DNA of 64,000 bases, taken from the NCBI GenBank assembly GCA_016801885.1, contig CM028889.1, positions 27,658,001 to 27,722,000 on the forward strand, written 5' to 3'. Positions 49,262 through 62,200 of the stretch are shown here, piece by piece (position 1 is the first letter of the stretch; each line of letters opens with the position of its first letter). The position numbers and the translations under genes were made by a program. Source of the stretch: Toxotes chatareus. Lineage: Eukaryota; Chordata; Actinopteri; Toxotidae. A model generated the notes under the pieces. It saw nothing but the letters and a program-made list of their open reading frames with translations, was not told the origin of the DNA and did not search any database.

Positions 49262-49437
49262 TCAAAATTTCAATTTGTGCCAAACTTCAGTTTATGACCA
49301 AATACCATCAGAACTACTGATATTCCCCTCAGCTTCAGTGAATGTTAGCATGCTAATATGTAAGACTAAGAGGATGACCATGGTAAACGTTGTCTCTGCT
49401 TAACATCAGCAACGTGCTCACCAGGTTCGCTCAAAGC
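49262..49437 (+). repeat. Fragment of a common fish repeat (TTAGCATGCTAA family)
   Basis: TTTATGACCAAATACCATCA, then GAATGTTAGCATGCTAATAT, then GATGACCATGGTAAACGTTG and TTAACATCAGCAACGTGCTC occur in the order known for a frequent teleost interspersed repeat. It is degenerate and has no coding role. Confidence 0.6.
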
Positions 49438-50653
49438 CCTGAGACTTGTTTCAGCTCCTATTTGTCATTTTCTGCATGGCAGCAGAATGTCTCCTCTAAT
49501 CGTGACCGCAGGGTCCTGATAGTAAACAGTCCACACGCCTGCTTTATCTGTTCATGTGCTGCTGTGTCCACTTTGAGACATTCATGTGCCACGTGTCTGC
49601 CAGACAAGAATTCCAGTCACCCTGATCTTTGCTGCAGGAGCCGTCCAGGGAATGTCGGCTTCCAGTTAACAAACATAAGGTTCTGGAAGTTAAGAGAGGA
49701 AGACTAAGCACCAGACGGGATGTCACCCTGCCCAGAAAATCTGCCCAGCCACTGGTTACATGCCTGAGATTCTTTTCTACAAGCTACTCTTTCCAAGTTT
49801 GATTTTTTTCTAAAACATTTTCCTCCTCCAGACAGTGGCAAAGGAAATATTTTCCAGTCCAGAAATAAGTTGCTTTTAATTGCATTTCCTTGCAAGTATA
49901 CAGTTGGTGGTCTGTGCTGCTGTAAGAATGCGCCTTTGATTGATGTTCATTAGGGGTGAAACAGGGTGGTATGCTGCTCGGCATCGCAGCCGCGTTCCAT
50001 TGGAGTTACACTGTTCTGAAAACAAACCGCTGCGACCGGCCTGCACATACTTTCCCTGTGAGATCCTGCTCGGTGCTTTGGATGAATACAGCGTTATAAT
50101 GCTCCAATATGCACGAGTGAAAAAAGGCTCAGTCATCACTCGAACTCTCTGCACCAGACAGGGTTTGAATATCATATAATGTAGGTCATTGTTGACTTAG
50201 GTAACGCAGAGGATCCTCACTTTGGATAAGGAGCAGATTAACATTGCATTAAATGACAGCTCTCTGGCCTTTTAAGGAGCAGACGTGTTGAGGTCTTTGT
50301 GACGTCACGATGGCAGACATGATCTTACTCACGTAAATGATTTACTGTGATAACGTGTATTCAGAAGTGTTCTGTTTACCTTGCATTGTCAGACCATACT
50401 CTGGTGTTCTTAGGAGAAAAAGCTGCTGACTTCTACCTGCACACAGTGACAGACAGTCAGCGCACGTGGCATTTCAGAGACAGACCAGGTGGCATTAAAA
50501 TCCTGTGACTGGACTGCATGGGCTGTGGTGGTTGGTTTGCATGTGTGCAGGCCTTTTAATTAGAATAAATACATATTTAACTTAGAGCACTCTTTCTCCC
50601 TGAATGCTTATTCATTGTTTCCTTGCAATTTTAACACATTCTACAGTGGGTTA

Positions 50654-50688
50654 GCTAACCCTAACCCCTAACCCCTAACCCTAACCCT
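50654..50688. repeat. Interstitial telomere-like repeat (CCCTAA)n
   Basis: About five to six units of CTAACC/CTAACCC, imperfect, within ordinary intronic sequence. The vertebrate telomere repeat on this strand is CCCTAA. Confidence 0.85.
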
Positions 50689-51004
50689 GCCTACAGCGCT
50701 TAACATGTTCCTGTGTGCATGAGTGAGGGCACAAGAGGAGCCACAGTCTTGGCTCTTGCACCACAGTGTCACGTCCTGGTCTGGACTGAACGTACACTCA
50801 CAGGTTTCTCAAGACTCTTTTTTTTTTCCAGGTTCTCTTTTAGCTTCTGTTTCATTTTGCAGAACTTCACTGACATGTGTTATGCACAACTGCCAGAGCT
50901 TTAAGAAGAAACTGAGACGTTAGCAGAGTGTCCTGTCTTTGTCTTATCACAGTCTGAAAGGTTTTGACCTTCACTGCTCCAGGAAAAAAAAACTCAAATC
51001 ATGT

Positions 51005-51147
51005 TTAAAATGGCTATAATGAGTATTTTGATATGACCGTGCTGACATGCTTATCACGCTGGTTTTTAACAGGTATGATGTTTGACATGTTCACTGCTGA
51101 CTTAGATTAGCATGCTAACATGTGCTGTTGTGTTATTAATTAGACGA
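51005..51147 (-). repeat. Second fragment of the TTAGCATGCTAA fish repeat, inverted
   Basis: Read on the minus strand it holds GTTAGCATGCTAATCTAAGT followed by GTGAACATGTCAAACATCAT, matching the same family landmarks as 49262-49437 in opposite orientation. Confidence 0.5.
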
Positions 51148-52337
51148 CAGAGTCCACAGCGATGCTCCTAATTCATGCATCTTCCAAACATCATCCTGAA
51201 ACGATGAGTGCACTGAGCAGGGAGGCAGAAGAAGCGTGTGCTCGCTCCTGCAGTGACCTTTGTGCAGAGCTGGGTGAGGGGGATGTTTGGCATTCTTTCA
51301 CTGTTAATAATACCTTTTTCATTGCTCTGAATCTCTGAGCTCACTGTGTATTCAAACACTCTGGCAATAACGTGTAGGGCCAAAGGGCAGATTACTAACG
51401 CTTCAAGACTGCAGGCTTACAATCAGGTGGCTTCCAGACAAGGAGATGTCATAAGACAAATGCTGTGACCAGTTGTGGAGCCTCCCAAAAAGGACACAGT
51501 ACACACAGTATCCACCCCAGCAGCTCTTACGTCGGCAGCCTTCTCCTCTGCCTCCCCCACGGCTGCTCATTATGTGCAGTTTAGTGCTCACTCAGCTCTG
51601 GGGCACTCCAGAGTTCACAGGAAGGAGAAGGAGGTGGGGGGCGGTCATTCCTGTTACTGAGGTCAGAGGGCTGTGTTTTTTTTCCCAGCCCTCCTCTTAT
51701 TCTGTCTCTCTCTGTCTTTTGTTCATCATGATAAGCAGTCAGGTGGCAGCAGTGAACAATCCTCCCTATCACCTACCACCACCTTCCCTCAGAGCTGGGC
51801 ATGTGCTGATTAGATCATCCTTTTTAACCACTCACACCATGAGACTGCTTTCATTTTCTCACTGTTTAGTCTCCTACTCTGTGGACGATGTGTACATCAG
51901 GTGATAGAAATGCATTATAAGTTAGTTGTATAAGTTGTTGTTAGTTGTAGGAAACTGGAATGTGTTGCCGTTTGTGACATTTTATAGTTTTCAAGTTTCA
52001 AGGCAAACAACATGAGGAAGCTGAGTGTAAAGTTCTTTGTATTTTCACTTTATTAAGTGGGTGACACAATGTGAGGGAATTTACAGTTTATTCACAGCGT
52101 ACTTTTTAATCTTTTTAATGTCAAAACAAATGAAACTAAAGGAGGTTCACCCAGATTTCATGTCATTCGTAACCTTGGCAGCAGTAGTTTGCAACAGGCT
52201 CACTTAGTAGCTGTAGTGGAGCTTTCAGCTGTATCACAACTGTTTGTCAGCTCAGTAAACTCACCAACTGAGGAAGCTCCACAACAGCTGCTGTGATTCT
52301 TGGTGTTTTGTCAGTTACAGTCAAATGTTTTTTTTAT

Positions 52338-52391
52338 CCTGATCTGATCCTGATCTGATCCTGATTCTGATTCTGATTCTGGTCCTGATCC
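52338..52391. repeat. TGATCC/TGATTC tandem repeat
   Basis: About eight imperfect six-base to seven-base units, CCTGATCTGAT shifting to TCTGATTCTGAT. Confidence 0.75.
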
Positions 52392-54136
52392 CTAAATGAA
52401 AAGTAATCTGTTATTCCATGAAAAGATGTCTTTTACAACAGAGCTGTAAAAGTGAAGTGGAGGAATTATTTTAGCATGAAGATACTAGAATTTGTAGGAA
52501 AACATTACAGCAAGTGCTCAGGAGTCAGTACCACGCTGAATAAACAGAGTCAATAAGAGAAAGAACAAAGAAACCTTAGCATGTTGTAAAATGATGACAC
52601 GTGTGTGGGTGTCAGCCTGTTAGACATGCGAGTGTTAGGAACCTTTTTAAACTCGTGAGGCTGAAGAGCTGCAGATGTTTGTCCGCGATCCGTGTGAAAA
52701 AAGCATGTCGCCCTCTTGGATCGACATGTCAGTCAGTTCACCGTGCCCTTCACATGGCACTGTTTACATCCCATATTACTGGTTCAGAGACTTGATGTGA
52801 ATCAAGCAGAACATGATCAACGTGTGCTGCAGTTGGAGGTGGAATGAGAGGAATTTTCTGCAGCTGAATCCAGTCCAGTGAAATGCACCAGTTTCTGTTA
52901 GTCAGTGACAGGCTGGTGCAGTTAGCAGCAGTGTTAATGCTGGATCATTGGAACAATGGGAGCTGTGACTTGGTTGTTCAGGGCCATGTGAGAGCGTCAG
53001 GCTAAAGGTGGTGTGAGAATGTCGGACTGTGGGTTTGCTGAATTCCTATCCAGTGAGCGGAGCATTGGCTTCTGTCTAGACAAAGCTCAGTTGTCGGGGA
53101 GACCCGTGCAGATCCAGGACTGCCCCGGTCTCCAGGAAGTATTGGCGGGAGACAGCAGGCTTTTTTCTCGTCCTGCTAACTTTCCCTCCTCAGGGGATTT
53201 CAACGAATGCAGCCAACTGCTCAGAGCAGGGTTTTTGTTGGCGGTGGGAGTTTTTCTCCCAGGACTGGGTGGAGACAGATTGGTGCATTTGTGCAGGGAT
53301 ATCAACACTGTACATCACTGCTTTCATGTCTCCCACTCAGCAGGAAATAGCAGCCTGGCCCACCTTGCACACAGAGCGTTCACACACACACAGATTCATG
53401 TGCTCACTGTACTGTGTCTTATCCATCAGATTTTGTGACTTTTTTACCTCCACCAAACCACAAGAGCAGTTCTCAGTATCTTTGCCTGTGGAGCCACTTT
53501 GTGTGACTCTATTGTGTTTGAGTGAGCGAGATAAGACAAAGACAGTTGGCGTGACGACTTCCAGCGTCGGATCAGGAAGCAGACAGGGCTGACTAAAGGG
53601 TTCATTAATTGTTACACTCAGCCGTGGCCTGAGGGCTCTGTCTTGGAACTGGCTGCGTTGTTCCGCTGCTGAGACACTTTCTTGTTTTCAGAGGATTTGT
53701 AGTGATGACAGCAGAGTTATTAGGTGTTTTTATTATCTAAGGGAAAATAATGCGATCTGGAAAGAGACAAAAACAAAGCTGTCAGACTGCATTTCTCCAC
53801 AGCTGCTGCTGCATTTTGTAGAAGAGGAGAATGGTTGAACCTTAGAGGCTGTGGGACCTTGTTTATGCCAGCGTCCCTTTGAAGTCAAGTTCAGGCTCAG
53901 TGTGAGCGTCAGTCAGTTCAAGAATGAATGAATTAATTTGATTGAGTGAGAAAGAAAAGGTTTAATATCAGAGCAATACATGATATTTCCTGTTTCACAA
54001 CTTTATACAGAATGTTCATCTTCCTAATTCCAGTCCCTCTCTGCTCTGCAGGCCTGTGGCTGGCTAACAGGCGTAGATCTGCAGTTATCTGCTGAAGGAG
54101 TAGTCTCATCAGCATCTGCACCAGTTTTCACGATGA

Positions 54137-54250
54137 CCATCGAATAATTGTCAAGACATTTCGCTCAAAACAGTAAAAGCCAGTGTCATGATGGCACTGA
54201 AAGAAAAGCTAGGTGGATTCATCCTCTGGGAACCATGAATGGCTGACAGA
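54137..54250 (-). repeat. Third fragment of the same fish repeat family (terminal part)
   Basis: GACATTTCGCTCAAAACAG, GTCATGATGGCACTGAAAG and GATTCATCCTCTGGGAACCA are landmarks of the distal part of the TTAGCATGCTAA-type repeat family, as I recall it. The strand is uncertain. Confidence 0.45.
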
Positions 54251-57200
54251 CACGGCCTGTGGGAAAAAAGTAATTCAACAACAATAACACGATTATTTTT
54301 AAGAGTGACCACAGAAACCAAAGGCTCTGACGAGCGAGCTGCTTCCAAAGCTCTTTTCATTACACCTGTCAGTCACAAGCAGCGTTCCACATGCAACATG
54401 TTTGCATGGTAACCGCCGCCCACATTCATCTGTATGACAGCATTTCTGTATTAGTAGAAGCAGCTGGGGGCGCACTGCGCTGCATCTGGCCTTCCAGATT
54501 TAGCTTCAGACATGGCAGAGCAGTTTCCCTGTGAGCGTCAAATCAGAGCAGTGTCTCCCAAAGCCAAAGCTACAGTCAAAGCAAAGCAGAGAGGAAGCTC
54601 CGAGCACATGCATCATGACATGTAGCAGGAGAGATCAGCACCTGGTTCAGGGCTTTTTCAGCTGCTTGCCTTCCACTGACTCCTGAGCACAGGAAGGAAA
54701 AGTCACCACCAGTGTTAATCCATGGATGCCATTCAGCCGAGCTCTCCGCAGGCTGTGTACGAAGGGCTGTGGATGAACTTATATCTAAGGGAACCAGCAG
54801 CACGTCACTCAAAGCTTTGAACTTTTAAATGGTTGTGAGTGTCTGCAGGCTGTGTGACTGGACACATACACACAAATACACACTCAAAAGGAACCGGTTT
54901 TTCTGCACATGGGGCCCAGGAGGGAGAAAAATGGTCCAGGTGGGAAGAAAGGACAGGATGACAGAAAGTGGAGTGAGAAGCTGTTGTCCTAACGCTGACC
55001 TCACCCTCGGCAGAGCTGTTGCATGCCACAGCAGAGCTCAGGGGGAAGGTGTACAGTGAAGTGTGGAGCCGTGAGACAAACTCTCAGTCTGTGACTCACA
55101 GGCTGGGAACCCTCATCTCCTGCTTTAGTCTGCAGCGCAAACACCAAGGCGCTCTGTGTTCCTTTGCATGTCGGCTAACTTCAGAGCAGGTCTTCACAGC
55201 TTTTTGGACAGCATCCATGACACCTTTAAAAATCTGTCACCATCAAAGTGTGTAGTCGATGATGTTCCTGCACAGATTGGAATGTTACAGCATTAGTCAC
55301 AGTTTGTCTCACCAGAACTCACAGGAGACATTGTGTGTGTTTCTCTTTGGGAGGCCTCTGTCTCTTTCCTCTGCACGCCTGACTGGACAGTCTGGCTCAC
55401 AGATAGCATCAGGCTGTCTGAGATTAGCGCTCATGAGGGCGCAGTTAAACTTGTAAAGGCTCTGGACTCCTGTCCCGGTGCCTCTGTTCTACACAATGCC
55501 CAAATAGCAGTTGTGAGTGTGGCACAGTACTGATAGCCTGTCTGCATTGTGACTGCGCCTCTCAGATGGCTCAGAGCTTATTGTGGAGGCAGCCACAGAT
55601 CCAGGAGCCGGCTGTGGAGCCTGCTGGTGTTGTTGCCAGGCAGTTTAGCAGTGTTAACGCACAGATAGTGGAGGTGCTCAGTGTCCCGCGGCCCGGCACG
55701 TTTAGAACTGGACAGCTGATAAGTAATTATCCAGGCTGCAGCTCTCAGCCTGACTTCTGCTTATCAGACGCTGAACAACACCTCTCTGTTAACATCATGC
55801 TTAGTACGCTTATTATTACACAGGTAACGTAACAGATGTAGTTAGTGCAGCTTTGTTTTCACTGCTGAGGAGATGTGTTTGGTTTAATGCTTCTAGTGGA
55901 GCACAGCAATTTAGAATAGCGGTAATATTATTCTTATCTTATCCGAGTTTTCTCTGTTGTATTTTATGGGACCTCAGGTCAGTGCATCAACATCAGTTAG
56001 ATTATTGTGATTGACTTACATTACACCTGCCATATGGTGATGTATATCAGAACAATCTTATCAGTGTTATCAGCTCTGACACCAAAACCAGATGAATGTC
56101 GTTCGACTGTGAAGAGCACAGACTCACATTTAGCCCTGCAGGCTGCTGATTTGAATCCAGTGGGAATAAGTTCTTGCTGTATTTGTTGAGGCAGCAGATC
56201 TGAGCCGTGAGCAGAGTTACAGCCCACAGGCCTCAGTGTGGGCACTGTGGGAGCCCACCTGTGTGAAGCCCTGCAGCCGCATCAAAGAACGCCCTGCTGG
56301 AAGACTTCACATGTATTTTTATCAATGCATTCAGTGTGCCACATGTTTGCATTTACCACACATCAGCACACCACACATGCTGGAGGCAGACGGGCACACC
56401 ACAGCTGAGGACACTGCTGCCATTCTCCTGGCTGGAAGGATTTTTAAGGTTCAGTCTGCAAACAAAGAATTACACCGAACAGCGACTGAACCTCTTCACC
56501 CATTTATTTGACTGAGGTCTCGATTCAGAAGAAAGATTATATGGCAATAAGGAAACAGCTTAAAACAGATTTCTATGTTGTTCTCATGCAGCTTGGGATT
56601 TTACATGTAAGTGATGTTCTGCTTCAGGGTTAAGAGCTGAAGGGACACGCATGTAAACATTAAATCAACACCTGGGAAATGAGCGTGTTTGCTTTCTTGA
56701 TGAGTGATGGTTAACTTCACAGACTGGAAACAGGAGAAGCAGTAACACTTCAGCTGTCCTCCAGCTTCTTAATGCTAAACTGAGCCAAGCTGTAGCTGTT
56801 GCCCACTGTAGCTTCAGCTTCAACATACAGACAGGAGAGTTGTATCAATAAGACTGGCACAGACTGGCTCGTGCAGATGATGTGCCACATGTGGCACCTC
56901 AGGCGCGAGGGGAGGACTTTCCACACTCCTCAGTCCTGTGGTGGGTTTTACTTTTCTGTCTCAGCTATTGCTTCTAGTAAAAGTTGCACTTTACAGTTGT
57001 GTATCTCTGTATTTATTACAGCAATCAGTGTGAATAAACTATATTTGCATAAAGCCCTTTGCTCTGAGCAGCTGCTGAACAGGCAGGTGCAGTTCCACCT
57101 CAGGTATAGACGGATGTACAAACCTTTCCTTGCATTGTACCGTCACTCCATTTTTTCTCGGGCTAAATGTCAGCGTAGTCTACGAGCAGAGAATGTGACA

Positions 57201-58931
57201 AGATGGAGAAGAAGAGTGAAACAAAAAGAAAAGTCCAGTGAGTGTAATGACAAGTGTGGTACATGTATATCAGCTATGACCAAGTGCTGGGAGGTTACTA
57301 CTCTCTATTAGTGCCACTCTCCATGCACCAGTGCAACCAGGGACATAGCAATAGTGCAGTAAAACTGAAAACACGTAGTCTTGTTAATGTCTTTTACAAC
57401 CAGTTACGCCTCTTCTGCCTCCGTCCCAACCCGCAGAGCTCCACAGCCGCCGCTGGCGTCACAGAGTGCGCCTGCACATGTCAGTCAGTGAACAGCAGCC
57501 CTCCGGTGACGCAGCTCTCCCTTCTCCTGTGTCCACTCAGGCCTCTCCAGTGCAGCTGAGGGCTTAAAGGTTATAGCTGTGTTGATAAGAGAGCCACATC
57601 ATGAGGTCCTACGTTTCTTGGAACAGTGAGAGCAAAGGCCGAAAACCCACAAACTACAGAAGCAGATTGTTTATACTAGTCTGGCAGGACAAAAGTGGAA
57701 AACAGGACTGCTTGAGGTTTAATGTCATCATGCACTCTTTAGGAAAGCTTCCTTTAAGCTATGCTGTGTGTTTCCTTGGCTGCTGGCCGGTGTGTGCAGC
57801 TTCTATTTTTAAAGCCTCCACCCCATATTTAATCATTTATACTGCAGAGGGTAACTGGCGACACTGCTTCCTGTAGAGGAAGCGGAAGGGAGTGAGTGGG
57901 TGGGGGGATCAGAGGGATGCATGGTCTTGTCGCTGGTCTGTAGTCAGTTCTGTAGCTGTCCAGTGTTTGCCCCTCCTCTGTAATATCCTGCACCACACCA
58001 CATGTCAAAGTCCCACAGAGCCACTTTCTTCATTTGGTCCAGGAACAAAAGCTGCAAGTTATTAGTGCAAAATAACTGTCGGGTACACAGAGAAATTCTC
58101 ATTTATTGCCCAACAGCATATGTATTGTGTTCTATTATAAACTTGAATACATGGTGTTCTGTTCTTGCATTAGAAGCTGTTCCTCTTTCTTCTGTTGTGC
58201 ACAGCTGATGGCTGTAAAGGAGCACTGCGCTGCAGAGCCAGAGGCAGAACGTTGCCTCTGTGCAGCCTCTCCTTCATGTAGCTCAGAGAGTGACGTAATG
58301 AGCCGGTCAAAGTAAACCATTGTATCCTGGAAGTGGGAATTGTGAAACAGGAGTCCGTTAGGTTGGGCCACAGCTTTTACGCACATTGAGTCAATTCCAG
58401 ATTAAGTCAACTGTCACTTCTGAGAAGTTGCACAGTTATAGACATTAGACGTTTGTGCAGTAACATCTTAGTAACTTCACTTCTTATAAATTCTGCCATA
58501 TTGTACAAAGCTGATGCACTGTGTGTTCCAGAGCTTACTGCATCTGAGGACTGTGCACACTAACCTTGGTAAAACAGCTGAGATGCATGTTTTAAATGGG
58601 ATGAATTGCAAACAGCTTTCAAGCTAGATTGTAAATAACTAAATAACTAATAAAGTACATGATAGCATTAACAGTGTGGAATCTGGGTCAGCTGACCTGG
58701 TTGCTGGTTTTTCTGACATTGTATGAAGTCAGTAACAGCCTCTGTGCTATTTTTAGCAGCAGCCTGACCTTTGTGTCTCTTCTTTAATCCCTCAGGAACA
58801 GCTTGTTGCCAGGAAGCATCTGAATAGATTTATTACACGACTCCTATGTTGGTTTCCTACTGCATCTCACTAATTAATGTACATCTAGTAAATGTATTTC
58901 TTTTTCTTACACAGGTTTCCCAAAAACTGCA

Positions 58932-59243
58932 ATGTCATCAAAAATGCAGAGCTCCAGTAGCATGGCTCAGGCCAGGAGGACGGTGCAGCAGCTAAAGATC
59001 GAGGCCAGCATCGAAAGGATAAAGGTGCTTTTATGTTCATAATCATTCCCCATGAATGCTCTGCATCTGCTACACGTGTGTCAAGGTGGATCAGTGTGTG
59101 GACTCATTTCTGTGCAGGTGTCCAAGGCTTCATCAGACCTGATGCGCTACTGTGGAGAACACGCCAAGAATGACCCGCTGCTCATGGGCATTCCCGCGTC
59201 AGAAAATCCTTTCAAGGACAAGAAGCCTTGCACCGTTTTGTAA
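58932..59243 (+). CDS. gng12: G protein gamma-12 subunit, complete coding sequence
   Basis: Prenylated gamma subunit of heterotrimeric G proteins, bound to G-beta at the plasma membrane. Two coding exons, 58932-59024 and 59118-59243 (93-base intron), give 72 aa, the human length. The start context is MSSKMQSSSSMAQARRTVQQ. IEASIERIKVSKASSDLMRY forms the G-beta-binding helices, followed by ENPFKDKK. The CAAX box CTVL (69-72) ends in Leu, predicting geranylgeranylation. The exon is preceded by a TTTTTCTTACACAG acceptor (58914), so untranslated exons lie upstream. The donor GTGCTT at 59025 is weak but needed by the frame. It lies downstream of wls on the same strand, as WLS and GNG12 are neighbours in human 1p31. 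Fish have gng12a and gng12b; which one this is cannot be decided here. Confidence 0.96.
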
Positions 59244-62200
59244 GGCAACACCTGAACTCTTGCTGCTTTTCGTTTCAGTGCTTCTGTGGAAAAAAGCTGA
59301 TAGTAAAACTGTTCACAACTTGCCTTAAGGCCAGTGTACCCCCTTACCTTTTCACATGCCTGCTTCGGTTTGATAAGGAATGTACTCCTCTCTGCCTCTC
59401 AGTCAGATAGCGGTTACACCAAAGAACAGGCAGAAATCTGAAGCTGTGTCCTCGGATCAAAGCTTTAGCTCAAACAAAGGTGATTAAAAGTTTGTATGAA
59501 GGCTCAGTGGTGACTGCGTTTTTTCTCTGTGCTGTTATCTGACAAGATCTAGAAGGCCGCAGACCTCAGCCTGAAAGGAACCGCGCCACTGAGGGAGAGT
59601 TCCTGACTCTCTAATTATCACAGCATGCATAAACAAGCCCCCTCAGTCACTGGTCCAATCCGATTTAGGCTTTCACCTCTTACTTTCATCAGCCTTGCTT
59701 GAGGAAACAGTTGTTGTAGTTTGTGTGCTACTGATAATGAGCCCCAGAGATAATGATGTCCTGCCGCTGGACGAGTGAACTGCGCTGTAGGACAGAGCAT
59801 GATGTCTGACAGTGATCATTAAAATATGGAAATAAATATTGAATCCCAGTCTGTGCCAATCAGTGCCATCAGCGTCTCTGCCTCTCTCTGCAGAGCTGAG
59901 GCTCATCGCTGGACTATTCAGGCACTTTGAAACCTGTGAACACCAGATGACTGTTATACTCCTGAGCCTGAAACATTCCATGTTTACAGCTGCTCTAAAG
60001 CTCAGACCTTATCATGAGTATGTTTGACTGCTGATAAACAGCTGTAACTTTGTCATTTGTGTGTTGGTGCATTTTGCATTTTTACCAGCCAGGGCCTTAA
60101 CGATGAAGTAATCCTGCTTCAACTTCTGGACTACCTTTTAGTCACACAAGTGCTGTTGTCTTATACTGTGAATAACAAAGGCCCTTTAGGTGAAGGGAGT
60201 ATATCTTACAATAGGATATTAATATTAAACATTAATATTACTAGCTGTATGGCACCCTGTTTCAGAAAGACTCGTGTTCAGTTATGATTTGCATTAAGAT
60301 ATCTCTCATACAGTCCATAACTATGGCCGGGCAGTGTGTATGTCCATGTATCACAGTATGTGCTTGCTTGTATCTGTGCTTCGCAGGATTGCACTGATTC
60401 AGTCAAACCTCAACTTTGAATTTTATTAATTCAGCTTTTTGAATTAAAACTGAATGTGTTGTTTTGGTTAATGATGTATTTGGTTGATTTTTATGAGTGG
60501 GTGTGAAATTGTGTTTTTATTAGTGTCTCTCACACTGCCGTGTTCTGCCTTTACCTGTTTTTGGTAAGTGTATAAATCTATGGAAAATACAACATAAACA
60601 TAATAATAATGGAAAACAAGTCATTTCAATCAGCATTTTTTAAAAAGGCTTTTTCCCCTGCTAATGTAAGATTTAAACAATGCACCTTACAGGTCTGGTG
60701 TGTGGGACTGATGCATTCATCAGTCTTTATGAGAAGTTAAAACCTTTGAGAGATGAATGATCAGCTTAACGTGTCATTTACATGACTTAAATCTGCACTA
60801 ACAGTGAGTCACATGAATATATGGTACAGTGGGAGGGTCGCTGATAGTGATGAACCCTCAGGGAACTGTCGACCAGCTTTGCAGCTGCCTTCATCTCAGT
60901 AGTGCGTTTTGGCATCTTTCAGCTCGTTGTTTTGGTTTGAAAGCACCAGATGTAATTGTGTGGTTCAGTCTCACGGCTCTCATCAAACTTGCCACAGTGG
61001 GATCTGTTTGCAGCTTGGTCCAGCACCACACGGCAGCTGTGGAGTCACATGTTTGAGGGATGTGTGGAGACCAATGCAGAGTTAGAAGAAGAGTGAAAGC
61101 TGGACTCTCACTTCACAGGTTCACTGAAACAGGACTCCAAATGAATGCTGCTGTTTATGATCAGGCAGTTCTCAGCTGGACATGCTGCTTGTTCTGCTGC
61201 CAAATGGCCAACGAAATCAAATAATGCTGCTTTAAAGAGGAACTACTCAGCACTTAGTGTGGTCAGATCACTCCCTGAGGCTCAGCATCCTTTAAGTGTT
61301 CACATGGGTAAATTAAGATACTCAGCCTACTACTTGCAAATACATTAATTCATCTTTAAAATAGTTTGTTTGAACCCTCTGTAGTTTGTTATGATTATAT
61401 ATGCACAGGTTTTGGTTGTGGATAAGTGAAGAGCGTTTTCCCAACGCTGAACACTCGTATCTGTCAGACACAACATAGTCTCAGCTGATATTCATAATTT
61501 ACTGTCTTTGTTATTTAACACTGCCCAAACTGAGAAATACATCACTACTGAGCCCAAACTAAAACTCACAGGAGCAGTCAGACGTTAACTAGGTCTGTTA
61601 TTAACCAAATGTTGTTTCTTTGTAGGAATCACAGGTTGCCAAGTGGATGTGAGTCTCAGTATCAGGTCAGGAGCATGTAAACATTCTGGTTTGCTCTAAT
61701 TTCTGGGTAAAGGTGTTTCTGTGCCCCCAGGCCACGGCCAGCCTGTTACGCAATAATCCCCGCTGCTCTGGGCAGCCCTTTCTCTTTTCTAAGTCTCCTC
61801 AGGCATGATGTTACATCCACAACAAGGTCAGCCCATATATGTTGGCCCACATTGATGTCTCGGCTCCATTTGCAGTGATTGTGTTACCTGTCAGTGTAGT
61901 GGAGATGTTCAGGGATAAGCCAATAATCCAGTATCTCCTATATCTCACCTACTTTCAGTGGCCCCTCCCTGTGCGACAGAAGATATTTGGTCAGGGAAAA
62001 GAGGAGTGTTCTGTCCTGTAATGATCAGATTTACTCTCAGGTGTGGTGTTACTGTCGACCCGCTCTGGTATTTCTGGTGTTATTGTTTCACTGTCTAAGA
62101 GAAAATCAGTCTTAGAACATAACATTGTCATAATTGTGTCTCATCCAGAGGCTCAGTCTGCACCAGGTTTCTGCTGATTGGCCACTTCCCTGAAGGACAG

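Larger units (their letters stand above)
40983..58914 (+). other. Presumed gng12 intron 1 (18 kb), no gene seen
   Basis: Open frames up to 175 codons (43643-44170) and 170 codons (56799-57311) have no domain, no splice logic and low-complexity composition, so I do not call them. The interval holds two long GT microsatellites, a CA microsatellite, a hAT-type miniature element, three fragments of one fish repeat family, a telomere-like tract and a TGATCC tandem repeat. A possible extra untranslated exon (45940-45992) is bounded by TTTCTTTACAG and GTCAGTG. Confidence 0.5.

Noticed and set aside
51473..51904. 143-codon open frame rich in Pro/Ser
   Set aside because: No family resemblance; low-complexity sequence in a presumed intron.
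56799..57311. 170-codon open frame
   Set aside because: No recognisable domain or repeats, random-looking composition; treated as chance.
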